Positions 1 to 6,403 of a stretch of 7,556 bases of DNA are shown piece by piece. Under the pieces are notes generated by a model. That model saw only the letters and a list, made by a program, of their open reading frames with translations. It did not search any database and was not told the DNA's origin. Made by a program: the position numbers and the translations under genes. How positions within the stretch are numbered: position 1 is the first letter of the stretch; each line of letters begins with the position of its first letter. This DNA is from Gammaproteobacteria bacterium RIFCSPLOWO2_02_FULL_56_15 (GTDB taxonomy: Bacteria; Pseudomonadota; Gammaproteobacteria; Eutrophobiales; Eutrophobiaceae). Where the stretch lies: contig MGYR01000170.1 in the NCBI GenBank assembly GCA_001801825.1, positions 1-7,556 of the forward strand, given 5' to 3'.

Positions 1-1233
1 TGAGCTGAACAAGGCAAATTGCGTGGCGGTATAGGCCTGATTGGTCAGGCTGGACATGTAGGCCACCAGGGCAGTTGCAGCGAAGCCATTGCTGAAGTTA
101 TCTCCAGTGATCACGATCACCAGCCTGGAGTACTCGATATTGATATCGACGAAACCCGGGTTGAATATCCAGACTTCGGCCGGATACTGCGCCAACCACA
201 CAAACAACAGACTGGTGCCGGCGACCAGAGCCGCACCCAGCAGCAACATCTGCCGGAGACCAAAACGCACTATCAGTACCCCGCTCACAACCGCACCGAT
301 GATTGTCACCAGGACTCCGAAAATCTTGGTGATATTGGCGATATGCACCTTATTGAAACCCAGATCCAGATAGAGTGGATTGGCCATCATCAACATCGAG
401 ATATCACTCAGCTTGTAGAGCGCGACCAGCGCCAGGATCACCAGTGCGCGACGAGTGCCATTCCGGGTAAAAAAATCCATGAAGGGACTGACTACCGCAG
501 AACTGAACCACCGCAGGAACCTGTCCCATATGCCCTTAGTAGCGAATCTTTCGACTAGCAACTGGTAGGTCACATATTCCTGCGCCGTAGTTTCCTGACT
601 GATATGCCGCTCCGGCTCATGGATCCACAGAGTAGTCAGAATCCCAACCAGCATGCACATGCCCATCACTGCATAGGAGAACTTCCAGCTGAAATACTGC
701 GCCAGGTACAGGGCAAGGGCACCGGAAACGATCATGGCAATACGGTACCCGATGATGTAGGTCGAGGACATGACACCCTGGAGTGCAGGTGAGACCACCT
801 CGATCCTCCAGGCATCGATGCAGATATCCTGCGTGGCCGAGCTGAATGCCATTACCAGGGCCAGCCCGGCGAAGATCAGGAGACTCTCCGATGGTCCCGT
901 AATGGCCATGACCAGGAGTCCGGCTGCAAGCATACCCTGGGAAACCAGCAACCAGCTGCGCCGGCGCCCCATTCTGCCATCGAGCCACGGCAAAGCTGTG
1001 CGGTCGATCACGGGCGCCCAGAGAAACTTGACTGACAGTGTGATTCCCACCCAAGCAAAATAACCGATGGTCGTCCTGGAAACGCCCGCATCCCTCAACC
1101 AGGCAGACAGTGTCCCGAATATCAGCAGATAAGGCAGGCCGGCGGAAAACCCCAATAAAAGCATAGCCAGGACTTCCTTGTGCCAATAGGCCCTGAGGAT
1201 ATTGCCCTGGGGGATTACGGTAGCTGTTTCCAT
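1..1233 (-). CDS. ampG: AmpG-type muropeptide permease, MFS family (3' end truncated by window edge)
   Basis: This is an inner-membrane major-facilitator protein. By family it imports GlcNAc-anhydromuramyl peptides from the periplasm for murein recycling. In bacteria with AmpR/AmpC it also feeds beta-lactamase induction. The frame is open from the ATG at 1233 to base 1, giving 411 residues without a stop; AmpG of E. coli has 491, so roughly the last 80 residues are outside. An in-frame TAA lies four codons upstream of the ATG, which fixes the start. Visible AmpG hallmarks are LLLGFSAGLPYLLIFGTLSAW (about residues 25-45, first membrane segment), LWAPVIDR (71-78), ATQDICIDAWR (133-143), a hydrophilic central loop around 207-260, YKLSD (273-277) and TGDNFSNGFAATALVAYMSS (376-395). 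Membrane segments alternate regularly throughout. It is divergent from the CYTH gene, and no amp or other murein-recycling gene is adjacent. The AmpG family is clear, but the exact substrate is inferred. Confidence 0.9.
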   Translation of the reverse strand, partial: METATVIPQGNILRAYWHKEVLAMLLLGFSAGLPYLLIFGTLSAWLRDAGVSRTTIGYFAWVGITLSVKFLWAPVIDRTALPWLDGRMGRRRSWLLVSQGMLAAGLLVMAITGPSESLLIFAGLALVMAFSSATQDICIDAWRIEVVSPALQGVMSSTYIIGYRIAMIVSGALALYLAQYFSWKFSYAVMGMCMLVGILTTLWIHEPERHISQETTAQEYVTYQLLVERFATKGIWDRFLRWFSSAVVSPFMDFFTRNGTRRALVILALVALYKLSDISMLMMANPLYLDLGFNKVHIANITKIFGVLVTIIGAVVSGVLIVRFGLRQMLLLGAALVAGTSLLFVWLAQYPAEVWIFNPGFVDINIEYSRLVIVITGDNFSNGFAATALVAYMSSLTNQAYTATQFALFSS

Positions 1234-1393
1234 CGATGGGGATTACCTTATAAGCTGCTGTGTACCCCAGATCCTGCGATGCAGTACGAATGAAAGGTCC
1301 ATGGCTGTATTCAGACCACAATTATGGCTAGAATACTACATCAAACAATTCTTCTAATCTCGTGTTTTCCTGGAGTATTCCACCGGTTCCGGT
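1234..1393. promoter_or_regulatory. Divergent intergenic region between ampG and the CYTH gene
   Basis: This spacer must carry the promoters of both divergent genes, but neither is a strong match. For ampG (minus strand) the best candidate is TTGTTT (1348-1343), a 16-base spacer and CATAAT (1326-1321). For the CYTH gene (plus strand) TAGAAT at 1329-1334 is a 5/6 match to a -10 box without a good -35. The hexamer GTATTC occurs three times: at 1307-1312 and 1375-1380 on the plus strand and at 1331-1336 on the minus strand. The role as promoter region follows from gene layout; the specific boxes are weak. Confidence 0.4.
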
Positions 1394-1861
1394 ATGGGCA
1401 GAGAAATAGAGCGCAAATTCCTGGTCAGGGATGATTCCTGGCGCACGGCAGTCAGCCGGAACCAGCAGTTCATACAAGGTTATCTGGCCAACAACGAACG
1501 CTGTTCGGTGCGCGTGCGATTGGCCGGCGATTCCGGCTACCTCAACATCAAGAGCATGAAACTGGGTATCTCCCGCGAAGAATATGAATATCCAGTCCCC
1601 GCCAAAGAGGCACGGGAGGTCCTGTTCTCACTATGCCAGCAACCACTGATAGAAAAAACCCGTCATTACGTGAAACAGGGAGACCATCTCTGGGAGATAG
1701 ACGTCTTTGAGGGGAATAATGAAGGCCTGATCGTCGCTGAAATCGAGCTTTCCCATACCAACGAAGATTTCCAGAGACCAACCTGGCTGGGAGAAGAAGT
1801 CACGGATGATTCCCGGTACTATAATGTATGTCTGGCGCAAACACCGTTCAAAAACTGGTAG
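1394..1861 (+). CDS. Single-domain CYTH phosphatase (inorganic triphosphatase-like)
   Basis: The 155-residue protein consists of one CYTH (triphosphate tunnel metalloenzyme) domain. These enzymes hydrolyse triphosphate substrates in a beta-barrel tunnel using Mg or Mn; short proteobacterial members such as Nitrosomonas NE1496 act on tripolyphosphate. The signature ExExK is present as EIERKFLV (E4, E6, K8). Basic residues expected to line the tunnel follow: R40 and R42 in RVRL, K53, and K88 and R90 in EKTR. The acidic metal ligands are EID (101-103) and AEIELS (115-120). The C-terminal TDDSRYYNVCLA (137-148) is the usual end of the family. There is no CHAD domain, unlike E. coli YgiF. The start is set by the signature lying at residue 4. 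The Shine-Dalgarno is poor, since the nearest GGAG (1372-1375) is 18 bases away. Likely monocistronic, as moaA has its own promoter. The substrate cannot be read from the sequence. Confidence 0.88.
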   Translation: MGREIERKFLVRDDSWRTAVSRNQQFIQGYLANNERCSVRVRLAGDSGYLNIKSMKLGISREEYEYPVPAKEAREVLFSLCQQPLIEKTRHYVKQGDHLWEIDVFEGNNEGLIVAEIELSHTNEDFQRPTWLGEEVTDDSRYYNVCLAQTPFKNW

Positions 1862-1910
1862 TACAATAACAGGTACTCCTTGGCAGCATGGATCCTCAAC
1901 ACGAGAGGCT

Positions 1911-1939
1911 TTGACCCTGTGACGCCTTACAAGTAAAAT
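1911..1939 (+). promoter_or_regulatory. Sigma70-type promoter of the Moco operon
   Basis: TTGACC at 1911-1916 (5/6 to the -35 consensus) and TAAAAT at 1934-1939 (5/6 to the -10 consensus) are separated by exactly 17 bases. Transcription would begin near 1944-1948, leaving a leader of only about 25-29 bases before the moaA ATG at 1973. It is the best-matching promoter I see in the window. I found no FNR-like or ModE-like palindrome next to it. Confidence 0.6.
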
Positions 1940-1946
1940 AATGACC

Positions 1947-1970
1947 TACTAATTCACTAAGGTATTAGTG
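1947..1970 (+). promoter_or_regulatory. Two overlapping alternative hairpins over the moaA ribosome binding site
   Basis: CACTAA (1955-1960) and TTAGTG (1965-1970) form a perfect 6-bp inverted repeat with a GGTA loop (1961-1964). The moaA Shine-Dalgarno AAGG (1959-1962) lies half in the stem and half in the loop. A second arm, ACTAAT (1948-1953), can instead pair with ATTAGT (1964-1969), extended by a U-G pair between 1947 and 1970, which places AAGG in an open 10-base loop. The two pairings share the same 3' arm and exclude each other. The pairings are read directly; a regulatory role is an inference. The DNA symmetry could equally be an operator. Confidence 0.35.
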
Positions 1971-1972
1971 CC

Positions 1973-2992
1973 ATGGATATGATGACAACCACGAATTCCT
2001 TAAAGGATCAATTGATCGACCGGTTTGGACGCAGGGTCAATTACCTCCGGATATCGGTCACGGATCGCTGTGATTTCCGCTGTGTATACTGCATGGAAGA
2101 GGAAATGACTTTTGTCCCCCGGGCACAACTCCTGACTCTGGAAGAGCTTGCCCTGATCGGACAGGCATTCACGGAACTGGGTGTGCGGAAGATCCGTATC
2201 ACCGGGGGTGAACCGCTGGTCCGGCGTGATGTCGATAAATTGCTGCGCAACCTGGGACGGCTTCCGGGACTCGTGGAACTGGTGATGACCACCAACGCTT
2301 CACAACTGGAAAAGATGGCCCCCGCACTGCGGGCTGCCGGAGTCAAGCGTATCAATATCAGTCTGGATTCTCTGGATCCTGAAAGATTCAGGCGCATTAC
2401 CCGTGTGGGTGATCTGGACCGGGTCCTGCGGGGAATCGAAGCAGCCAGACAGACAGGATTCGGCCGGATCAAGCTTAACTCCGTAATCCTGAAGAACCGT
2501 AACCATGATGAAGTGGCCGATCTGGTCAGGTTTGCCATCAGCAAGGATCTGGATATTACCTTCATTGAAGAAATGCCCCTCGGGCACAATGATGATCATG
2601 ACCGTGCTGAAGTCTATTATTCCAGTGACCGGATCCGCAGCGATCTGGAACAGGTATTTACATTGATCCCAACCACCGAAAATACCGGTGGGCCTGCAAA
2701 ATATTTCAGGATGCCGGATACCGATACACGCATCGGATTCATTTCCCCTCACAGTCACAATTTCTGCGGTGACTGCAACCGGGTGCGTCTTACCTGTGAA
2801 GGGCGTCTGCTACTCTGCCTGGGACAGGAGCATTCAGTCGATTTACGCCACGTGGTGCGTGCTTATCCGGGCGATATGGAAAAACTCAAACAGGCAATAC
2901 ATGAGGCCATGGAGATTAAGCCCGAGGGACATGAATTCGACCTGCAAGCCAAACCGCTGATATTCCGCCACATGAATGCAACCGGCGGCTGA
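1973..2992 (+). CDS. moaA: GTP 3',8-cyclase, radical SAM enzyme of molybdopterin synthesis
   Basis: MoaA converts GTP to 3',8-cyclo-7,8-dihydro-GTP, the first step of Moco synthesis; MoaC then forms cyclic pyranopterin monophosphate. The 339-residue protein has the radical SAM cluster motif CDFRCVYC (C33, C37, C40), the SAM-binding ITGGEPLVRRD (76-86) and the strand NISLDSL (128-134). The C-terminal second [4Fe-4S] site is FCGDCNRVRLT with C265 and C268, plus C282 fourteen residues on, which is the family spacing. The protein ends in the Gly-Gly tail (TGG) needed for catalysis in this family. An extra Cys, C275, lies inside the second-cluster loop. Length is close to the usual 325-340. The ATG at 1973 is preferred because AAGG (1959-1962) sits 10 bases upstream; in-frame ATGs at 1979 and 1982 are alternatives. 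It is the first gene of the operon and ends one base before the fdhD ATG. Confidence 0.97.
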   Translation: MDMMTTTNSLKDQLIDRFGRRVNYLRISVTDRCDFRCVYCMEEEMTFVPRAQLLTLEELALIGQAFTELGVRKIRITGGEPLVRRDVDKLLRNLGRLPGLVELVMTTNASQLEKMAPALRAAGVKRINISLDSLDPERFRRITRVGDLDRVLRGIEAARQTGFGRIKLNSVILKNRNHDEVADLVRFAISKDLDITFIEEMPLGHNDDHDRAEVYYSSDRIRSDLEQVFTLIPTTENTGGPAKYFRMPDTDTRIGFISPHSHNFCGDCNRVRLTCEGRLLLCLGQEHSVDLRHVVRAYPGDMEKLKQAIHEAMEIKPEGHEFDLQAKPLIFRHMNATGG

Positions 2993-2993
2993 T

Positions 2994-3872
2994 ATGAGCA
3001 CTACCTACCAGCCGGAGATGACCCATGCCGGACTGGATCCGACCATCGCCGTTATCGCTGTAGATGAATACCGTAATCGGCGTGAGATGAATATCGCCGA
3101 AGAACGTCCGCTGACCGTCTACCTGGATCGTCACGAAGTCGTCACGCTGATGACTCTGGGTACGCATCCGGAACTGCTATGCCTCGGTTATCTCCGTAAC
3201 CAGGGGATAGTCAAGGACATCCATGAAATCCGATCCATACACGTGGACTGGGATGTAAATGCGGCCGCCGTTGCCACCTGCTCTGAATCTGCTGCCTGGC
3301 GCGAACAATTGGGTTCCAGAATCGTGACCACCGGCTGCGGGCAGGGCACGATCTTCAGCAATATCATGGAACAATTGTCGGAAATCAGGATCGATCCGCA
3401 CAGGGTCAGGCAATCCGTGATCTATCAGTTGCTTCGCGAACTTGGCAAACAGAATGACGTGTACCGGAATGCAGGGGCTGTGCACGGCTGCGCCCTCTGT
3501 GAGAACAACGAGGTGCTGTATTTTGTCGAGGATGTGGGAAGACACAACGCGGTGGACGCCATCGCCGGCAAGATGTGGCTGGAAGGGATCACGGGTAAGG
3601 ATAAGATCTTCTACACCACCGGACGCCTGACCTCCGAGATGGTAATCAAGGTGGCACAGATGGGCATACCCATACTGCTCTCCCGCTCCGGGATTACCCA
3701 GATGGGTCTGAAGCTTGCACGTGACCTTGGCGTCACCATGTTATCACGGGCCAACGGTAAACATTTCCTCATCTATAACGGGGAAGGGAACATCGATTTT
3801 GACGAGGAACTCCCGCCCAAACTCGAGGTTGCCCACCTGGCTAAACGGGCGGATCGCCCTGCTGCTTCATGA
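2994..3872 (+). CDS. fdhD: FdhD-family sulfurtransferase for formate dehydrogenase, with a variant cysteine motif
   Basis: FdhD passes sulfur from a cysteine desulfurase to bis-MGD, which is required for active formate dehydrogenases. The 292-residue protein has the FdhD hallmarks YFVEDVGRHNAVDAIAG (176-192), TTGRLTSEMVIKVAQMGIPI (208-227) and the following LLSRSG and KLARDLGVT segments. The canonical CxxC loop (TGCGVCG in E. coli, with C121 and C124) reads TGCGQGT here: C115 is kept and the second Cys is replaced by Gly118. A different pair, C166-A-L-C169, follows the conserved His164 in AGAVHGCALC. The ATG at 2994 is preferred: it lies one base after the moaA stop, with a weak GGCGG 5 bases upstream. 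An in-frame ATG at 2976 would overlap moaA and has no ribosome binding site. Its place between moaA and mobA fits delivery of sulfurated bis-MGD. No formate dehydrogenase gene is in the window, so the client enzyme is unknown. Confidence 0.93.
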   Translation: MSTTYQPEMTHAGLDPTIAVIAVDEYRNRREMNIAEERPLTVYLDRHEVVTLMTLGTHPELLCLGYLRNQGIVKDIHEIRSIHVDWDVNAAAVATCSESAAWREQLGSRIVTTGCGQGTIFSNIMEQLSEIRIDPHRVRQSVIYQLLRELGKQNDVYRNAGAVHGCALCENNEVLYFVEDVGRHNAVDAIAGKMWLEGITGKDKIFYTTGRLTSEMVIKVAQMGIPILLSRSGITQMGLKLARDLGVTMLSRANGKHFLIYNGEGNIDFDEELPPKLEVAHLAKRADRPAAS

Positions 3873-4489
3873 ATACCCCAGCTTACCCGGAATTCACTGA
3901 TGTCACCGGTGTCATACTGGCTGGAGGCCTGGCCAGAAGGATGGGCGGCAATGACAAGGGGCTGATAGCCTTCAATGGCAAACCTCTAATCGAATATGTT
4001 GTAACGAGACTGCAGTCCCAGGTAAACGACATCCTTATCAATGCCAACCGTAACATCAGGGATTATGAAAAATACGGTTGGCCTGTAGTCAGGGACGAAC
4101 AGCCTGGCTATAACGGGCCGCTTGCCGGCATGGCCAGTTGTCTGTTTCACGTGCAAACTCCGTACATGGTGACTGTGCCCTGTGATTCCCCCTTTCTGCC
4201 GTCCAATCTGGTTTCCCGTCTCTACCAGGATCTGCTGGCCAACGACGCGGAAATCTGCGTGGCCCATGACGGCATGCGGATACAGCCGGTGTTTGCCTTA
4301 CTGAAGGCAAACCTGCGGGATTCCATATTGGCTTATCTTGGCGGCGGCGATCGCAAGACCGATTTATGGTTCTTACGGCACCGTATGATCATTTCCGACT
4401 TTTCGGATATGTCCGAGGCGTTTTTCAATATCAATCATCCCCAGGATATCGAAGAGGCGGGATTTACACCTGACAGGATGGTGACATGA
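3869..4489 (+). CDS. mobA: Molybdenum cofactor guanylyltransferase
   Basis: MobA transfers GMP from GTP to Mo-molybdopterin, forming the MGD and bis-MGD cofactor of DMSO-reductase-family enzymes. The 206-residue protein begins with the nucleotidyltransferase signature VILAGGLARRMGGNDKGL (15-32). This includes the LAGG loop, R24 and the GG-x-DKG motif that binds GTP. Further motifs are NGPLAG (82-87), the metal-binding VPCDSPF (103-109), QPVFALL (139-145) and FFNINHPQDI (185-194). Length is slightly above the roughly 194 residues of E. coli MobA. The start overlaps the fdhD stop by four bases (ATGA) and has no clear Shine-Dalgarno, which suggests translational coupling to fdhD. It overlaps mobB in the same way. 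All motifs expected for activity are present. Confidence 0.95.
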   Translation: MNTPAYPEFTDVTGVILAGGLARRMGGNDKGLIAFNGKPLIEYVVTRLQSQVNDILINANRNIRDYEKYGWPVVRDEQPGYNGPLAGMASCLFHVQTPYMVTVPCDSPFLPSNLVSRLYQDLLANDAEICVAHDGMRIQPVFALLKANLRDSILAYLGGGDRKTDLWFLRHRMIISDFSDMSEAFFNINHPQDIEEAGFTPDRMVT

Positions 4490-5037
4490 ATGGCATGGCT
4501 ATTCCACTGATTGGGTTTGCCGCGTACAGCGGCACGGGTAAGACCACTCTTCTGGTTCGTCTCATCAGGATCTTCAGGGAAGGAGGCCTGCGCGTAGGCA
4601 TGGTCAAGCATGCACACCACAATTTCGAGATCGATCATCCAGGTAAGGACAGCTTTGAGCTGCGTAAAGCTGGCGCCAGCCAGATGTATATATGCTCCGG
4701 TACACGATGGGCGCTGATGGTCGAACGTGAACCCGGACCTCTGGATTCTCTCCAGGATCATATCAACCGGATGGACACGAATAACCTGGATTTGATCCTG
4801 GTGGAAGGATTCAAGCCAGCGGTGATTCCCAAGATCGAACTTTATCGACCCGCATTGCGTAAGCCGTTATTATTTCCAGAGGATTCGTCGATCATTGCCG
4901 TGGCGACGGATAGTACGGAACGGCTGAGGACGGAATTGCCCGTACTCGATCTGAATAATCCGGAGGCCATAGCGGGGTTCATCAGCGAGCGATTCCTGGA
5001 CCATCATCCTGCCGCCACGGCAGGAAATACACTGTGA
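4486..5037 (+). CDS. mobB: Molybdopterin-guanine dinucleotide biosynthesis adaptor, P-loop GTPase-like
   Basis: MobB is a GTP-binding partner of MobA. It is not essential in E. coli but is thought to aid MGD formation or its delivery. The 183-residue protein has the P-loop AAYSGTGKTTLL (12-23) with K19 and T20, and the MobB-specific run MVKHAHHNFEIDHPGKDSFE (39-58) followed by LRKAGA (59-64). Next come RWALMVE (74-80), MDTNNLDLILVEGFK (96-110) and IPKIELYR (114-121), closely matching E. coli MobB in order. The ATG at 4486 overlaps the mobA stop as ATGA and is served by AGGA (4475-4478) seven bases upstream, the best internal ribosome binding site of the operon. A second in-frame ATG lies at codon 4. 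The last dozen residues (HHPAATAG region) look like a variable tail. Confidence 0.95.
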   Translation: MNGMAIPLIGFAAYSGTGKTTLLVRLIRIFREGGLRVGMVKHAHHNFEIDHPGKDSFELRKAGASQMYICSGTRWALMVEREPGPLDSLQDHINRMDTNNLDLILVEGFKPAVIPKIELYRPALRKPLLFPEDSSIIAVATDSTERLRTELPVLDLNNPEAIAGFISERFLDHHPAATAGNTL

Positions 5038-5044
5038 GCGAAAA

Positions 5045-6313
5045 ATGTCTGAAAAGCTGAAAATAACTGAATCCAGCTGTCAGGATGATTTTGATCAGAA
5101 TTCACTGACCGCAGATGAGGCCCTTGAACGCATCCTGGCGGCCATCTCACCGCTTGAGGAAACGGAAACAGTACCGATACGGAGAGGACTGGACCGGATT
5201 CTCGCGGAAGATGTTTATTCCAGAATTAATGTTCCCAATTGCATCAATTCCGCCATGGATGGGTATGCGGTCCGCGGGGAGGACATCCCCAGCGATGGGA
5301 TTAGGCAGCTACTGGTCATCGGTACTGTGTTTGCGGGAAGTCCCCTCACAGAAAGCATTGGGCCCGGTGCCTGCGCACGGATCATGACCGGTGGCGTATT
5401 GCCGGCTGGGACGGATACCGTGGTAATCCAGGAACATGTGGAAAGGCGTGACGACCATATCCTGATCGATAACCGGACTCATAAAGGAGACAATGTCAGG
5501 GAGGCAGGTGAAGATGTACGCATGGGTGAGCAGATCCTGAGCCGTGGTGCCCGACTCACACCGGCCGCTATCGGCCTCATGGCGTCACTCGGAACTGCCG
5601 AGGTTCTTGTAACCCGCCGTCCAAAGGTTGCCTTCTTTTCCACCGGTGATGAATTGCGTTCCATAGGCGAGGAACTGCACGACGGGCAAGTCTATGACAG
5701 CAATCGTTACACGCTTTATGGCATGTTACAGAGACTCGGAATCGAAACGATCGATATGGGAGTCGTCAGGGATGACCGGGCGGAGGTTGAGCAGGCCTTC
5801 CAGGATGCAGCCGCCTCGGCAGATGTGGTGATCACATCAGGCGGTGTTTCCGTAGGCGAGGCGGATTACGTCAAGGAAACCCTGGCCCAGCTCGGCACCA
5901 TCGATTTCTGGAAGATTGCCATCAAGCCAGGACGGCCCCTGGCGTTTGGGATGATCAATAACAGTTATTTCTTCGGACTGCCCGGTAACCCCGTATCGGT
6001 GATGGTGACCTTCTATCAGTTTGTCCAACCGGCACTGTACCGTCTCATGGGCAGCAATTTCATCGAACCGGTGAGCACGCATGCAATCTGCCTCTCCAGG
6101 CTCGGCAAACGCCCTGGTAGAGTGGAATACCAGCGCGGCATCATGAGCAGGGATGAGAATGGGCGTCTGGTAGTCAGAAAAACCGGCGCCCAGGGATCAG
6201 GGATATTGAGTTCCATGTCTCAGGCGAACTGCTTTATTATCCTGCCTATGGAAAATACCGGGGGCGAAGCGGGCATGGAAGTTGAAATACAACCCTTCCA
6301 CGGCCTGATCTGA
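5045..6313 (+). CDS. moeA: Molybdopterin molybdenumtransferase
   Basis: MoeA inserts molybdate into adenylylated molybdopterin to give Moco. The 422-residue protein carries the full motif set: NSAMDGYAVRGED (68-80), MTGGVLPAGTDTVVIQEHV (114-132), KGDNVREAGEDV (147-158), the MoCF fold with FFSTGDEL (197-204) and YDSNRYTLYGML (217-228), ITSGGVSVGEADYVKE (263-278), KPGRPLAFG (294-302) and GLPGNPVSVMVTF (311-323). D72, T115, D157, E203, D243 and D274 appear to occupy the positions of the active-site acids and Thr mapped in E. coli MoeA; this alignment was done by eye. The N-terminus is about 10-15 residues longer than in E. coli. The ATG at 5045 lies seven bases after the mobB stop and has only a weak GAG upstream. 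It is the last gene of the operon. One MoeA is present here; a separate MoeA serving tungsten elsewhere cannot be excluded. Confidence 0.97.
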   Translation: MSEKLKITESSCQDDFDQNSLTADEALERILAAISPLEETETVPIRRGLDRILAEDVYSRINVPNCINSAMDGYAVRGEDIPSDGIRQLLVIGTVFAGSPLTESIGPGACARIMTGGVLPAGTDTVVIQEHVERRDDHILIDNRTHKGDNVREAGEDVRMGEQILSRGARLTPAAIGLMASLGTAEVLVTRRPKVAFFSTGDELRSIGEELHDGQVYDSNRYTLYGMLQRLGIETIDMGVVRDDRAEVEQAFQDAAASADVVITSGGVSVGEADYVKETLAQLGTIDFWKIAIKPGRPLAFGMINNSYFFGLPGNPVSVMVTFYQFVQPALYRLMGSNFIEPVSTHAICLSRLGKRPGRVEYQRGIMSRDENGRLVVRKTGAQGSGILSSMSQANCFIILPMENTGGEAGMEVEIQPFHGLI

Positions 6314-6403
6314 TGATAGGCGTATCCCCGGAGTACCCGCCCGGGCTTGCCCTGGGATGCCACAAGTGATCCGGCAGTGCAGTATGCCTGGTCTACTATG
6401 ATG

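Larger units (their letters stand above)
1973..6313 (+). other. Moco operon moaA-fdhD-mobA-mobB-moeA
   Basis: Five same-strand genes are separated by +1, -4, -4 and +7 bases, so a single transcript from the promoter at 1911-1939 is very likely. The two ATGA overlaps suggest translational coupling of fdhD to mobA and of mobA to mobB. The set covers the first Moco step, metal insertion, guanylylation and cofactor sulfuration. It lacks moaC, moaD, moaE, moeB and mogA/moaB, which must be encoded elsewhere. MobA plus FdhD points to bis-MGD enzymes of the DMSO-reductase family as the main clients. Confidence 0.85.

Noticed and set aside
19..558. A 179-codon plus-strand reading frame
   Set aside because: It is antisense to ampG. 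It is rich in His, Gln and Asp with no domain or ribosome binding site, and is a by-product of coding bias on the other strand.
617..1321. A 234-codon minus-strand reading frame overlapping the ampG region
   Set aside because: It is out of frame with ampG and its translation matches no family I recognise. The frame starting at 1233 gives an unmistakable AmpG sequence with regular membrane segments through to base 1.
1857..1879. Hairpin at the end of the CYTH gene: GG-t-AGTAC paired with GTACT-CC
   Set aside because: It has a bulge, an 8-base loop and no T-tract, so it is too weak to call a terminator.
1862..1972. A molybdenum-cofactor riboswitch before moaA
   Set aside because: The intergenic space is only 111 bases and the predicted leader is under 30 bases, too short for the known Moco RNA motif. 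I see none of its paired elements.
2041..2589. A 182-codon minus-strand reading frame
   Set aside because: It lies wholly antisense to moaA and has a Ser/Arg-rich composition typical of a shadow frame.
2976..3872. Longer fdhD start at ATG 2976
   Set aside because: It would overlap moaA by 17 bases and has no Shine-Dalgarno. The ATG at 2994 follows the moaA stop closely and fits the packing of the operon.
6340..6356. Possible terminator hairpin after moeA: CCCGGG, loop CTTGC, CCTGGG
   Set aside because: The 6-bp stem with one G-U pair forms on the plus strand but no T-tract follows, so it is not a convincing intrinsic terminator. The 90-base convergent gap has no better candidate on either strand.
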